Positions 48,441-60,400 of a stretch of 64,000 nucleotides of DNA are shown here, piece by piece. The DNA is from Acanthaster planci. Lineage: Eukaryota > Echinodermata > Asteroidea > Valvatida > Acanthasteridae. How positions within the stretch are numbered: position 1 is the first letter of the stretch; the number at the start of each line of letters is the position of its first letter. The notes beneath the pieces are model-generated. The model made no database searches and had not been told where the DNA came from. It saw only the letters and a program-made list of their open reading frames with translations. Location of the stretch: positions 898,205 to 962,204 of the forward strand of contig NW_019091370.1 of the NCBI RefSeq assembly GCF_001949145.1, given 5' to 3'. The translations under genes and the position numbers were made by a program.

Positions 48441-48491
48441 CAACCAAAAAGCTTTGCTCGTGCTGTCAAACATACTACAGCTTTTTGGTTG
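48441..48491. repeat. Hairpin with 13-bp perfect arms
   Basis: CAACCAAAAAGCT at 48441-48453 and AGCTTTTTGGTTG at 48479-48491 are exact reverse complements with a 25-base loop. No function is evident. Confidence 0.7.
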
Positions 48492-49630
48492 AGTAGTAAC
48501 ATTATATAAGGTCTACATTGGGGCCCGTCGACGCCTTATGTCTTAGCCTCTTTACAAGGCTTGATTTTTGTCGCCTTACGGGGCATTTACGTGTACAAGC
48601 AGACAGCATGCACATCCGATGGCTATCTTTCTCTAATCTGCAATAGTGTTAAGTGCCTTCACTTTGGTTATTTTACCCTTTAAAACCAGGAAGTGTGTTT
48701 TTCTGGTTCTGACACCTTGACTGTTGGTCTTCCATCGCTTCCATCAGACCTTTAATAATTCCGTTCAATTGTTCACCTCAAGGCAATAAAAAAAAATCTG
48801 TTTATCTGTCTGTCTGGTTTTCTTGCAAGTAGGTCACACTGTGCATTGTTTCGCATTCGTTTTGGGCCTTCGGATGTCGAATGAGACTCCAACATCACAC
48901 CACCGCTCTTCCGCTGTTGCAAAAGAGAAGGGAACTTGCACGAACTTTGTTATTTAATCGTTGACGCTTTAAATGTTCTGGCATTCTGGTGCAGCACTGA
49001 CTCCAGTGACCTGTCGCTGAGGCAAAAGTTTAGGTCAAGAGCAGACAATGTGCCTTCAACATTATGTTCGAAAGACAGCAGACAAAGGAAACTTTCGGGT
49101 GCCTTTCAAAACCAGAGTAAAGGGGGAACAGATAAGAGTTTAAAGGTACAGAAGAAAATAGAGTAGATTACTCGATTGTATTTCAGTGAAGGAGTTGAAT
49201 CATTCTCTATATAGGAGCCTGGACTTGTGGTACCGATCCTGCCTTCCTTTTGGAGGGGGTACTTTCTCTTGTAGGCTCTCTATTCAAGATTAAGACCAAA
49301 TTTAAAGACTAAAAGAAAATTTGAGGAGGGAATGAAGGAACACTGAGCAGAGACCAGTCCGGGCACAGCGACCTTATCCATCAGTGCCACCTAGTGGGCC
49401 GGGTAGCACGCAAGTTCATTTCCCGGCGGTCTCTCTCCGCATTGGTCGACAGGTCCACGCCTCATGTGACTTGGCTGATCCATGATCGGACTTGGCAGCA
49501 AAAGTCATCAATCGTCAGGATAAGCCTCCAGCACAAGATTACTTACAGTTAAATTTGAAGCAAATAAAGAGACACAATTGCTTGACAGATTTTGATTAAT
49601 AAAGGCTCCCAATAAGTTTGTTTGGCAGGA

Positions 49631-49689
49631 TTAACCCTAACCCTCCTCAGTCCTCCAACAGGCGAAGGATTGAGGAGGGTTAGGGTTAA
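49631..49689. repeat. 59-bp near-perfect hairpin
   Basis: TTAACCCTAACCCTCCTCA at 49631-49649 pairs exactly with 49671-49689. After a G/T position, TCCT (49651-49654) pairs with AGGA (49666-49669), leaving an 11-base loop. This gives a stem of about 24 positions. It could be a fold-back remnant or a structured transcript; which one cannot be told from sequence alone. Confidence 0.85.
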
Positions 49690-49870
49690 AGAGGGAATAC
49701 ACTGCTTCTGTGAGGCTTAGATTGGTTGGGGTGATAGAGCATGATCGTGGAATTTAGGGTACCAATCGTAAAAAAAAAAAAGATTAATTTCCACTAAAGC
49801 AACCTTGACGATGAAATTTTCAATGCGAATTCCAGCCATCTAAACTGACCTATATAGGTCCAACTGCTAT

Positions 49871-50311
49871 TTAGATTCGCTCCCATTTCACAAGGTCGTT
49901 AAGACCGTGAAAAATAGACTTAACACCATTCAGAGGGCTTCCCTGGGGAAACCTAAAACCTTCTACTTTGACCCGAGGCCAGTGGCCAGCCGACCGTGAA
50001 CCTTTCACCGCTGAGCCGTGGATGATGACCATGATTGCTACATGATTAGTCTCGGTACAAGACGCTTTTGTTTGCCATGGATCGCACCAGAGCAAACAAC
50101 CACCAGCCCTTGTTTTCATGCACGAAGGCGGGTCGTAGGTGACAGAGATGTCTTTCGGCAATGAGTTACGATTCATTACAAAGCATCTTCCACCAAGACT
50201 AGCTACGAAATTGCTCCTGCAATTTTCCCCGCACTCACACACCACGCTGACCAGGATGATAAACCCAGTCCCATAAATCTTTTTGCGCCATCCTACTCTG
50301 CAACACGCCAA
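49871..50311 (-). other. Unassigned cysteine-rich ORF (possible exon)
   Basis: An open frame of about 146 codons on the minus strand, ending in TAA. It contains a hydrophobic stretch (GTGFIILVSVVC) followed by eight or more cysteines in patterns such as CECGENC, AGGCLLWC and ASC. No ATG starts it; the upstream TGTTGCAG could be a splice acceptor. A neighbouring minus-strand ORF beginning ATG at about 50621-50625 has a signal-peptide-like start (MGLFRVILFSNLFVSYA), but I could not find a donor whose phase joins the two. The spacing of the last cysteines only loosely recalls cystine-knot cytokines. It may be chance. Confidence 0.2.
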
Positions 50312-51062
50312 TTCGGGTGAACCTAGGCTGCACCGTTATAAATCTTGATTAATTAGATGTATATCAAGCGGGTGTAAATGGGCAATTTCACTCGACAAGG
50401 CTTTGGGGCAAGTGATCCAAGGTTGCTGGGAGGTTACGACTAAACGCAACAAAAAACCTTCACCCGGACGAACTTCCATCTGAACTCGGCTCCATTTCTC
50501 GATCCGGACCAGATGGTAACGCCATGCGAACAAAAGCTGTGGTTAAATCCTCTGTACACCGACACGTTATTTGCATATGATACAAAGAGATTCGAAAACA
50601 AAATTACACGAAAAAGACCCATCAACTTTCAGGAGGCCTATTTCTGCAGTTGGTAAAAGCCCGGAGGATATCAACAGACAAGGAAATATACGACGCTAGT
50701 TTGACAGAAGAAGAAGAAAGGAATGAAAATGAAAGAAAAAAGGAAAAGACTAAAATAACGTAAAAGTCGGGAGAAAGAGACTCCACGCTTCAGGGACAAA
50801 GAAAACAAGGCAAAGGAACGAAATATAAGCAGGACTGTATTTCTCTCTAAAATTCGTTTTCCGTTAAATTGTATAAATTACCGTCATGTTGATATTCCGG
50901 GTAACAATAATTAAAACACGTAGGACCTATTAAAGGTTAATTCTCTTGTAACCTATATCGATTGACATCGCCCAGTTTGCTCCTTACAACACCCGTCCGC
51001 CCAAAAAAGTAGGCCTACTTCTGAAGTCACTCGCACCCTAAAGAGGATGTCCATAGCTTCGA

Positions 51063-51160
51063 CCAATCAGAAACGTCGATTGAAACAACGCCCATACGCC
51101 CAGACGGCTGTGATTGGTCGGAAAATGTCAGCCGGTCGAGACGTAACGACCGTTTAAAAA
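51063..51160 (+). promoter_or_regulatory. Putative core promoter of the VWC gene
   Basis: A CCAAT box (51063-51067, GACCAATCAG), an inverted one (51113-51117, TGATTGGTCG) and a TATA-like TTTAAAAA at 51153-51160 lie 200-300 bp upstream of the ATG at 51360. Transcription might start near 51185, giving a 5' UTR of about 175 bases. This rests on motif spacing only. Confidence 0.45.
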
Positions 51161-51359
51161 GGAGGCCCCGAGTGGTACCAGGACACCCTTAGCGTGGCTA
51201 GGTATAGCAGACGCTTCAGGGTGACTTTTTTCCAGTCTGTTCCTCCCTGGTGAATTTTCTAGGGGGAGTTTGAGGTCTCTTGGCGTTCAGCTTCTTGGGG
51301 AATCCAACTTTTTGCACCAACGAGCCCTCCGTAGCCCACCTTAAAGGAGCGCTTCCAGA

Positions 51360-51423
51360 ATGTCGCTTCTTTTTGTCGCGTCTCTTTTGTGCTTCGGCGC
51401 GCTCGTAAGCGGCCAACTGCAAG
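51360..51423 (+). CDS. VWC gene exon 1: signal peptide
   Basis: MSLLFVASLLCFGALVSG followed by QLQ is a textbook signal peptide with likely cleavage after SG. The exon ends at a strong donor (CTGCAAG/GTGAGT), phase 1. It is short and overlooked by length-based ORF finding, but phase and position fit the next exon exactly. Confidence 0.85.
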
Positions 51424-54400
51424 GTGAGTTATAACTTTCGATATGAAAGTATTTACCTGTGTTTTTATTAAGTTTTATTATGTCATCACAAAAATTGGAA
51501 GTTTATGCTAACAATTCTTTTTGAATGAAAATACCACTGATCTGGATTAAAGAGGCCAACTTTAGGCCTTTTTGGCTACAAGAGAAAATGATTTTTAAAC
51601 TTCCCGAGAGGCAAAGCGAAAAAAGCATCTACAGATTTATCTGATTAATTTAAACACCATAATTGGACCTTTCCCATGAAATATGCAAATTGGACGGGCA
51701 CATGCGCGCTACTACCACTGGTTGGCAAGTGCAGCCGTCAACACTGTCGGTAGCGTAGGCGAGCTGCTAGTAACCATAACTTGTAGCGTTGACGGGTCAA
51801 TCAAAACAATATAACAGCCTTTGCACGATACTAGAGGACGCTTTTCTCGAAACTAAGAGAAGTGTTCAGTGTCCTGAGGTTGGAAAGTAACAGTTCCCTG
51901 TCTTTAAGTTTGGCACTCATGTGAAACTACGCTCGCACAGAAACGGCGGTAGTGACGCGCCAACCAGTGGTAGTAATGCGCATGCGCCTGCCTTATTTGC
52001 ATATTTTATGGGAAAGGTCCATTGCACCGCTCACACGCACATTCTTCAGCATGACGCGCGCGCATTTAGGAAATTGCTACACCCTATCCGGTTTTGTAAG
52101 TGACTTGGTCACAAAGGCGGACGCGCCACAATATGCAGGCTCCCATTGGACGATCGCAGAAGTTGTGCGTTAACTTCCGGTTCCATGGTTCCACATAAAC
52201 GGCGTACAATGCATGTAACCCTATGTGCAGTGCACATAGGGTTGTGGTTTAAACTGAAGTGACGTCACCCTTACGAACCGGATTGGCCGAAGACGCATGT
52301 AACGCGCGCGTACCATCTGTCCACGAGTATTGTGCCACCGCAGCAATGGTTTCTAATTCTAGTGGTCCAATTTCACTATTGTGGTAGTTACCTGTTCAGC
52401 TCGAGTTGCCTTTTTGTTCGCAGTTTGAGACTCTGATCAGGGTGTAAAATTAAATTCTGTTTGATTTGTTTGTTACGCTTCATCAACCCCAAGCCCGTAT
52501 CAATAAATAATGTCGCGTCCGTGGTACTACCACGTGGCAAATCAGTCAAAATACTAGCTAGTTTTTGATGGATGGAAAACTAATTTGTGCAATTCGAACT
52601 GTCGGAGAGATTGTTGGTTTTGAAATTGTCTGTAGAAGTGTTAGTTTCCCTAGTTAATTCCTCAGATGTCCTCGATAGAGAGAGAAAACTGAAATTATCA
52701 ATTAACAAATTTGATGAGAGCTTTGTAGTATTCTGAAAAATAAAAATGATCAACGTGTAACTAACGAAATGCAGATTGATCAATTACTAGAATCACTAAG
52801 CGTCAAAGATCTGAAGCCTGGAGGAAATCCCGGTAGTTCTATAACGGCCATAATTTCTCTCAGAGTGGTGACCACTTCCTCCTCAGGTATAGATTGTCCC
52901 TTTGGAATTGCTCCCGTTCGTAAAAAGTGGAACAGTTCAAGGCAAGAGATAACGTCGCGGTGCAGTTCAAGCGGAAATTGAACGGAGTTCCACAATGTTT
53001 AAAGCATTCAAGTAGAATCTAATGCTTCTCATTTCAAAATGAAAACCCAAACCCAAAAGATCAGCTGAGGAATAAAGGATGGAAGTCAAAATAAAAGTTA
53101 CAGAATGTTCACTGCAGAGACCAGAGAAAATGACGCTACAATGACACCTTTGTGTGGCGTTCACGTTCAGAAGAGAATCCACACTACACGGAAGTACATT
53201 TCACTTGTTAGGGAGTTATTTTGAAAATCTTAAATGTTGTACCTGCATAATTAATGACCACAGCTGTCTGCGTAGGCTTGATTCCAGTAGTCAAAGTACA
53301 GACCGTCCTTGTAAGAACTGAAGATAATTGCTCGGGTCACTGCGGCATGCCCTGGAGGGTGGCTAGTGTGATAGTTGTGCCAACTACGATAAGACAACAA
53401 TAGCAGGAAGACTCGCTGGCATAAAGTCAACCTAATCCAGGGACGCGAGCTGATGTCTCGTTGCAAATAGGCCGCGGTAACTCAGGGTCTACATTATTCT
53501 GTGATTATTCCACGCATGCGCACGATAAGTTCGCTCATTGATTTGGGCCTATTAGTTTTGGAGTTGCAGTGCTCAGTGTGCGTCTCCTACAGGTATTTAT
53601 ACGTAAAATTAATGTGCTTAATTGTGCTTTATGAGCTATATGAGCAGAAATCATCAACAATAAACGACTCAAGTGATGTTTTTTTCCCCCACGCAACAGA
53701 ATGCCCAGATAATCCCTGCGGGGACCACAGCACGGCTTGCTTTCTGAAGCCAGACGGAGTTACACCTTACTGTCATTGTACCCCCAATTACGAGGGAGAC
53801 TTCTGTGACAAATTCAACCGTAAGTAACACTTAATGTTTCCAATGAATTCACTTAGAATCTCTCTCTCTCTTAAAAAAACAAAAACAAAAACACAGGAGA
53901 AGACGCTCTTCACCCGGACCCACCCCGAGCAACCTAGGTTGCCTTTCCAAAACTTCCATTCCGGGTATGAACTCCCCACTACGAACAAAATAACATGAAA
54001 CAGGGATGATCCAAGTATTTTTCTTCGTCTGTGTCAGATTATGGTTAGTCCACTGTTGTGAGTAAATTTTATGAGTCTGTTGAAGATTTAAAATGGGTTA
54101 TGCGCAGGGTAAGTACAGGAAACCTGGCCGTTGTTGCCAGGAAACTACTCGAAACACAATGTGAGGTAGTAGTTAAAAACAGAAAAAGGTGTATGCTTAC
54201 TTTACTGATTATGGTGGAGTTCTAGGATGGCCTTGCGATGCCGTTTGGCGATGACAGGTCTGGCTGTTGAAACATTGACCAAGAAGTTATATTTTGTTAT
54301 CTGTCGCTCGGGAGGTTGGTATCTCAACCATGTATAGGTGGCAAAGTAAACGACGTTGCTGCGTCAGCCATGCACATTCCAAAATTCCATACGATAGAAC

Positions 54401-57400
54401 TTTGTGTTAATAACTATGTTGCGTATCTTTTCTAAAGCTGCGAAGTTCCTCAATAAACCAACCCCCTTTTCTCCCTATATAGGGCAACGATACTCGTGCT
54501 CAGTTCCAAACCGAAACTTCTACGGTCAGAAGGCTGGCAACTTCGCCTCACAAAACTATCCAGCCAACTATCCAGTGTCTCAGGCCTGCCCCTACTTCAT
54601 CGGCAGCGTGGACGCCAAAAAGTTCGAGTTGACTCTCCACGACTTGTCATTCGAAAAGGGCAAAGACGAGCTCACTATCGGGACTGGGTCCCTGGTGGAC
54701 GTCGACGGCTACGAATACCTGTACGATCAAGAGGTTTACCAGACGTTGCCCGAGACCCTCACCCTGACCGGAGACCGAGTCTGGTTCAATTTCTATTCCG
54801 ATTTCAACCGGGCTAATCGAGGTTTCAACATCAGCTGGAGAATAGGTGAGTGGTATTCACCTGTACTAGGGTCCCGCGTTCGATCCAGCATGTTAGTAGC
54901 CTCAAACACAATAAGAGAGCTACTTTTTTAAAAGAATCGTCGGTGATAACTTCTACAAAGACTTCCTGCTGGTTCGAGACAGCCCAATGGCCAGGTGTTT
55001 ATTTTTTTCATGTGTTTTGAATAAGAAAATGCAGGTTTACTGATGTGAATTTTTGTTTTCCACAAACAGATGGAGATGAATGCCTCGATAACCCGTGCGG
55101 TGTGGGTGAAACTTGTGTGGATGGCGAATATTCCTACGTCTGTCAAGGTAAGTGCGTCCTAAGTTGAATGCAAGTTCCCTGAACACCAAGCCTCAACGGT
55201 ATATCAAGGGCCGCCGTGGGTGTCTTGGCCAAGGGAAAACACCGCTTTAAGGGGGGCCAAATTTCCACATCAATTAAACGCCCACGTTGTGGTCGGCCAC
55301 TTGTCATTATTTAAATGCAACAAGGCGCATCTTGTTCATTGCCACAGCGCCCTCTCCAGCTCACACAAAAAAAGATGTCAAAACAGGTTTTCTTGAGGAG
55401 GGAAAGGCACCGGGTGCAACTGAAAAGCTCACTTTGTTGTTTGTATTTTGTTTTGGCTTTTTCGTAGCTACAGGAACCCCTTTGATTTTAGACGAGGTTG
55501 TAGGTGAGATCTTGGGAGGCGGTGATGTCACAGGAGGCGGTGAGGTCACTGGAAGCGGGGAAGTTGCAGGAGGTAATTTCTTATAATATTCTGTATCTCA
55601 TCCTCCAACAAAACGACTTCAGCCACATCTCGCTAGGGAACCTTTTAACACACTAGGGACACCCGGCTTGAATAAAGGCTATGTTAGCCGCTCTGGAGAA
55701 CTTTTCTCAAAGGGAAGTAGAGTTTGACATCAACTGGTTCAAGCTCAAAATAGGCACGAAGACTAGTCTTCTCAGAAGACTGGTAATAAAATACATGTAA
55801 TTTCCCGTAGGGGAGTACATTGGGTTCCCCAGACTGTTGTGTAATTTAAAAAATTGCAATCCCGGGAGAATTTGCTCGCCGTGCGGTATTACTGAGGAGC
55901 TGGGGTTATCGGAAGGAAATGTTTGCTGCATTACTGTAAATTGATCGAAATTAGGAGCAATGATAACCAAAATAGGTATTTTATACATACGACCATGAAA
56001 TTGAAGTGGCGGGATCCTTTGTAAGATCTTGTTTTCAAGTATACATTTGGTTTGTGTCAATGTCTATTCACACAACCAACTGTTAGGTAAAACGGATTAA
56101 GCTTAGAAAATAAAGGATCGACAGAAATAAAGAGAAAGACCAATCTTTCGGTGGGGTGCCTATTCTCTTGAACACTCACTCGATGGAATGAATGATGCGT
56201 GTTTGTGGTCTTGAAACTATAGAGGGCGCTGCCACTGAAAGTTGGCTGGAAATTCAACTCGCAACTCGAGAGTGACAAATTCGCTTACACAAGTCCTAAA
56301 ATGTTCTTGTGTTTTGCTGTATTGGAAAGAAAATTGTAGCAAAGTACATAAATTCCTGAATGTAAGAGTATTTACGTTGCTTTTATGTAGCTTTGTGTTG
56401 TGTTGTGTCTTGGCTGAGGTAAGAGTTCGGATATGAGGACGTCACTGCACTGGAGTGGATGGACATTATCATACAAGTCAAGTCAATAAAATTGCCATAG
56501 ATCCTCCTAGAGGTTACGGCGTCATTTCCCTTGGCACTTTGCAGCATGCATAGCATAGTAGCAGTATAGCCAGCCTGATAACACATCCTGAGGTCAATTT
56601 AACATTGAAAATGTTGATCCATTTACTCAGAAAACACTTTGAATATTTTAGACCAGTCTCATTACTGGTTTGTGCACGGGATCGGATGTCAAGTGAAGTT
56701 TGAATATGGAACTCTTCAAAAAAGTAGTTAGGAGCAAACTATCAAAGTGTCATGCATGACTGTGGCAGTAGCATGGACGTTCGTGTTTATTGAGTCCATG
56801 TTTATAATTTGACATAGTTTTTCTGATCTTGGACTGGCAAGACTGGACCACATTGACTTTTTTCCCACCTTCATGACTTTGAATAGGCCACAATGTCAGC
56901 TCGTGCCTCGTGTTGAATCCACAGCAGCATGATTACATTTACAGTATGCTGAAGTCCAAAAGTCCCTGCACGGTTGACAGACCTGTCAGGAAAATATGGA
57001 AATCCTCAAACAGAAAGCCAAAGTCTCTGCTAGATAGATTGGTCAGTTCTGATTTATTAAATGTGAGAACCATTGCCTACATTTTATTTCAGGTGGTGGT
57101 CGACAGTGCAACATCGAAGGCAAGATGTACGATGACGGCGTACAATGGGACCTCACTCCCTGTTCCTACTGCACCTGCAGGGACGGCACAGGTACCTGTG
57201 AATATAAACAGTGCCTTCCCATCAAATGCAAGATCCCAATTAAGAAAGCTGGTGTTTGCTGTCACAGCTGCCCACGTAAGTATGCATTATCATAGGCATA
57301 GACATTCTAGCATGTCCAGGAACTTTGAATCACTTTCATGCTCTATGACCTGTTTTGTTGAAACTTTACATTTCTTTGGCTCACAGTTAAGTTACCGAAA

Positions 57401-60400
57401 ACATGCAGTAACCATTGAAAGCAAGGAGGTTAAGAAATGTTCATGTCCGATGACATACATTGTAGCTATGTTAATCTCCCCTTTCATGGAAATAAAATGT
57501 GTATTTGTGTTCACGTTTTGGATATAGAAGTAGAAAATTTGAGACAAATTAATATTCCTTTTATGGCCACTTTGTGGCGGTTTCCCCTTTGGGCCATTTT
57601 CAATTTCAAGGGCAGATCGGGGAGCCAATAGGTCCAAGGTTATTTTTCAGTCTGTATCATTTCCCTTCCAAAAGTGTGTAAAAGGCCGAACACATGTAGC
57701 CTGACCTCTCAGGCCATATAAGGCCATACAGGCTTGCATAACAAAATGTCTAAATTTTGTGTCCCTCCCCAAAACAAGTTTGCTTTCCCCACCCCCGAAA
57801 ATATTATTTGTACACTTTTGCCAATGATAAATGTTATTTTAAATTGAACAATGTCCAGTCAATTTCATTCAGGAGAAACAGGTGGGTTTTCCATTTTGAA
57901 TCCCTCCCCTTCCAACAACAATTTAACACAAGCTGTAATTTAGCCACGATTTTTTGGACCGACAGCCCAGCGACTCTTTGTCAACCAAGTCAGCTATAGC
58001 TTGGGGTCAGGCAGTGGCTCTATCATCAGCCACAAGAGCAACCAGATAGTCCTCAGGGTGGACGTGGGCTACGATTTCAATCGCAGCAGTGCTGAGTTCT
58101 ATGGCAGTAACCTTTGGAAAGTGGGCATGTACACCAAGATGAAGGCAGAAGCTGGCGGAGGCGAGATCTCGGCAAGCGAGCAGATCCTGGACAAGAGAAA
58201 GTCCAACAAGAAGCTTGAGTAAGTCCCTTCCCTCAAATAACCCCAGTTACCAGAAACAATTTTTCCCCATAATTTTTGTAATCAGTTCTTAATTTCTAAT
58301 ATTTTTTGTTCACGTCTGAATCAGGTATTTTGTCACAGCAGCTTCAGATTGGTCTATCTATCCTGTTGAAATTTGGGAAGAAGTTTCTGCTTGAATATTG
58401 ACAGACGGAAAGCTGAATCGGTCAAGATTTGTGATCTAAAGATGTCTGTCAATTGTCTTGTTTCCCTCAGGAATGGAGACAAACTGATATTTAACCGGCT
58501 GAAGTATAACTTGGACTTGACTGACAGGCGATGCGAAGACATCGAAGAGATTTGCGCGGTGTTCGACAAAGGGGACAATCCCAATCCTGAATTTACAATG
58601 GTCCCTGAGCCCAACCCTGACATCTTTACCAGTTGCCAAGCGGTCAATTGTAAGTGACTTCCTGTGATTTGGAAAGAAAAAAAAATGGAATTGAAAACTA
58701 ATTCTCAGATGTCATGCGCGGTTAATGCAATGCCTAAACCAATCCCTGTCATCTTGTGGATGGGCTGTTGATCATATATCAGTGAATCATTTCTGCCGAT
58801 GTAGGCCATTGTTGCACTGCAAAAGAAAGACATTCCATCCCACAGTAAATAGAAGTTCCATTGCATGGTCATATTATGGCGGCGCTATATGGCACTGCAA
58901 TGTAACTGTTACAAAAGATGTGATTTTAAGGACAGATTCAGGATTTGTTGAGATCACATTCATACATTGCAATAACTTCATTCATAAAATAACAGAATGT
59001 TCCATTCCACAAAGCAAAAATAAGTGGTGTGGAATATCCATCTCTGATTTATGCCATAAAACTCCGAGTCCGAAACATTTCCTGTGAAATGTTGTCATTT
59101 CATATGCTTAAATCGACAAGGTAAAATGCACTTGTTTTGGTCATGTGATATCTTAGGCCCACCCCCACCGCAGAGCGTGACCTGTAGGGATGAGGTCAAC
59201 ATGAGAGACTATCAAGACGGGGAGCAGTGGAACCCAGATCCCTGCACAACCTGCACCTGCCACTCCGGACACAGTGACTGTGTCACTCTGCAGTGTCCGC
59301 TACTAGACTGTGCCGAGACCAGGCCAGTGGAAGGCGAATGCTGCCCTCAGTGTCTGGGTGAGTACGTCGTCATTTTTCAGAAACCTTGGCTTCGTTTTCA
59401 TCTTTGGCTATAATGCCCTCATTGAAATGTCAAATCTTTGTTATATTCGAATTGTCTCCGAAATACTTATTCTTTGTGAGTCGTTTTCATGATATTTGTC
59501 ATAATTTTCTAATAGTTGAGGAGCTTGGACAGTGCGTTTACGAGGGCGTGACCAGGGATAGTGGCTCTACCTGGGCCATAAGTGATTGTGTCAACTGCCA
59601 TTGCGATGACGGAAGTATCTCCTGTGAGTTCTTCGGCTGCCAGTGCCCAGGTACGTTAGTCTTATCAAAACTAAAACTGAAAGAGCGGCTGTTAGAAAAA
59701 AGACAGGATAGGCATTTCAGTTCTTTTCCAGAACTTTAAAATTGATTTCTCGTATTGAACCAATTTGACTGTCACCTGTGTTCCAGAGTTTATATTCTGT
59801 ATTCTTTAGGTTACTGAAGTCATTTATGAAATTAATAAATATATCTTTTCTGCTTTACAAATCATTTGGTAATTTTTTTGTTTATTGTAGTTTAAAGATG
59901 CTTTCATGTGTATTTCATATCCCCACATACTTATTTGTCAGGAAGTTTCACCTTTGTCTAAATAACGTCATTAAAGAATGACCAATAAGATCATAAATAA
60001 CAATTTCTGATACCAGGTTTTCAACTTTTGTGTTGACATATGTCATTACTTTGTATAAAATGTACTTTTATTCTGTGATTAGCCACACCGGAGGAACTCA
60101 GGAATTGTGGTGGCTACAAGAACGGAGACACCTGGTTTGAAAGCAATTGCCTCCAATGCACTTGCACTGAGGGAGATATCAACTGCGAGGGCATCCCCTG
60201 CACTCCGCTGAATTGCACAGAGAAGGTTCAAGGAGAGACAGATTGTTGCCCACGATGCAAAGGTAGGATTGAGATGTGAGACACTCACAGGAATCTTTGC
60301 AAGTTGCCTGAACCTTCTGTTGTTTGACAACACCCAAACCTGACCGAAGTTTTGGACATTTCTGCCACTGAGGACAGAGGTCCCCAGTGTTCAGTGTGTT

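Larger units (their letters stand above)
40084..51359. other. Intergenic region; no confident gene
   Basis: The first ~740 bases are probably the 3' UTR of PLP enzyme copy 2 (AATAAA at 40819). The rest is AT-rich and non-coding as far as I can see, with homopolymer C/G tracts at 41269-41300 and 42830, two CCAATGAGCGC boxes at about 41589 and 41640, and hairpins at 48441 and 49631. The only ORF with any protein-like character is the cysteine-rich minus-strand one at 49871-50311. The last ~300 bp include the promoter of the VWC gene. Confidence 0.6.
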
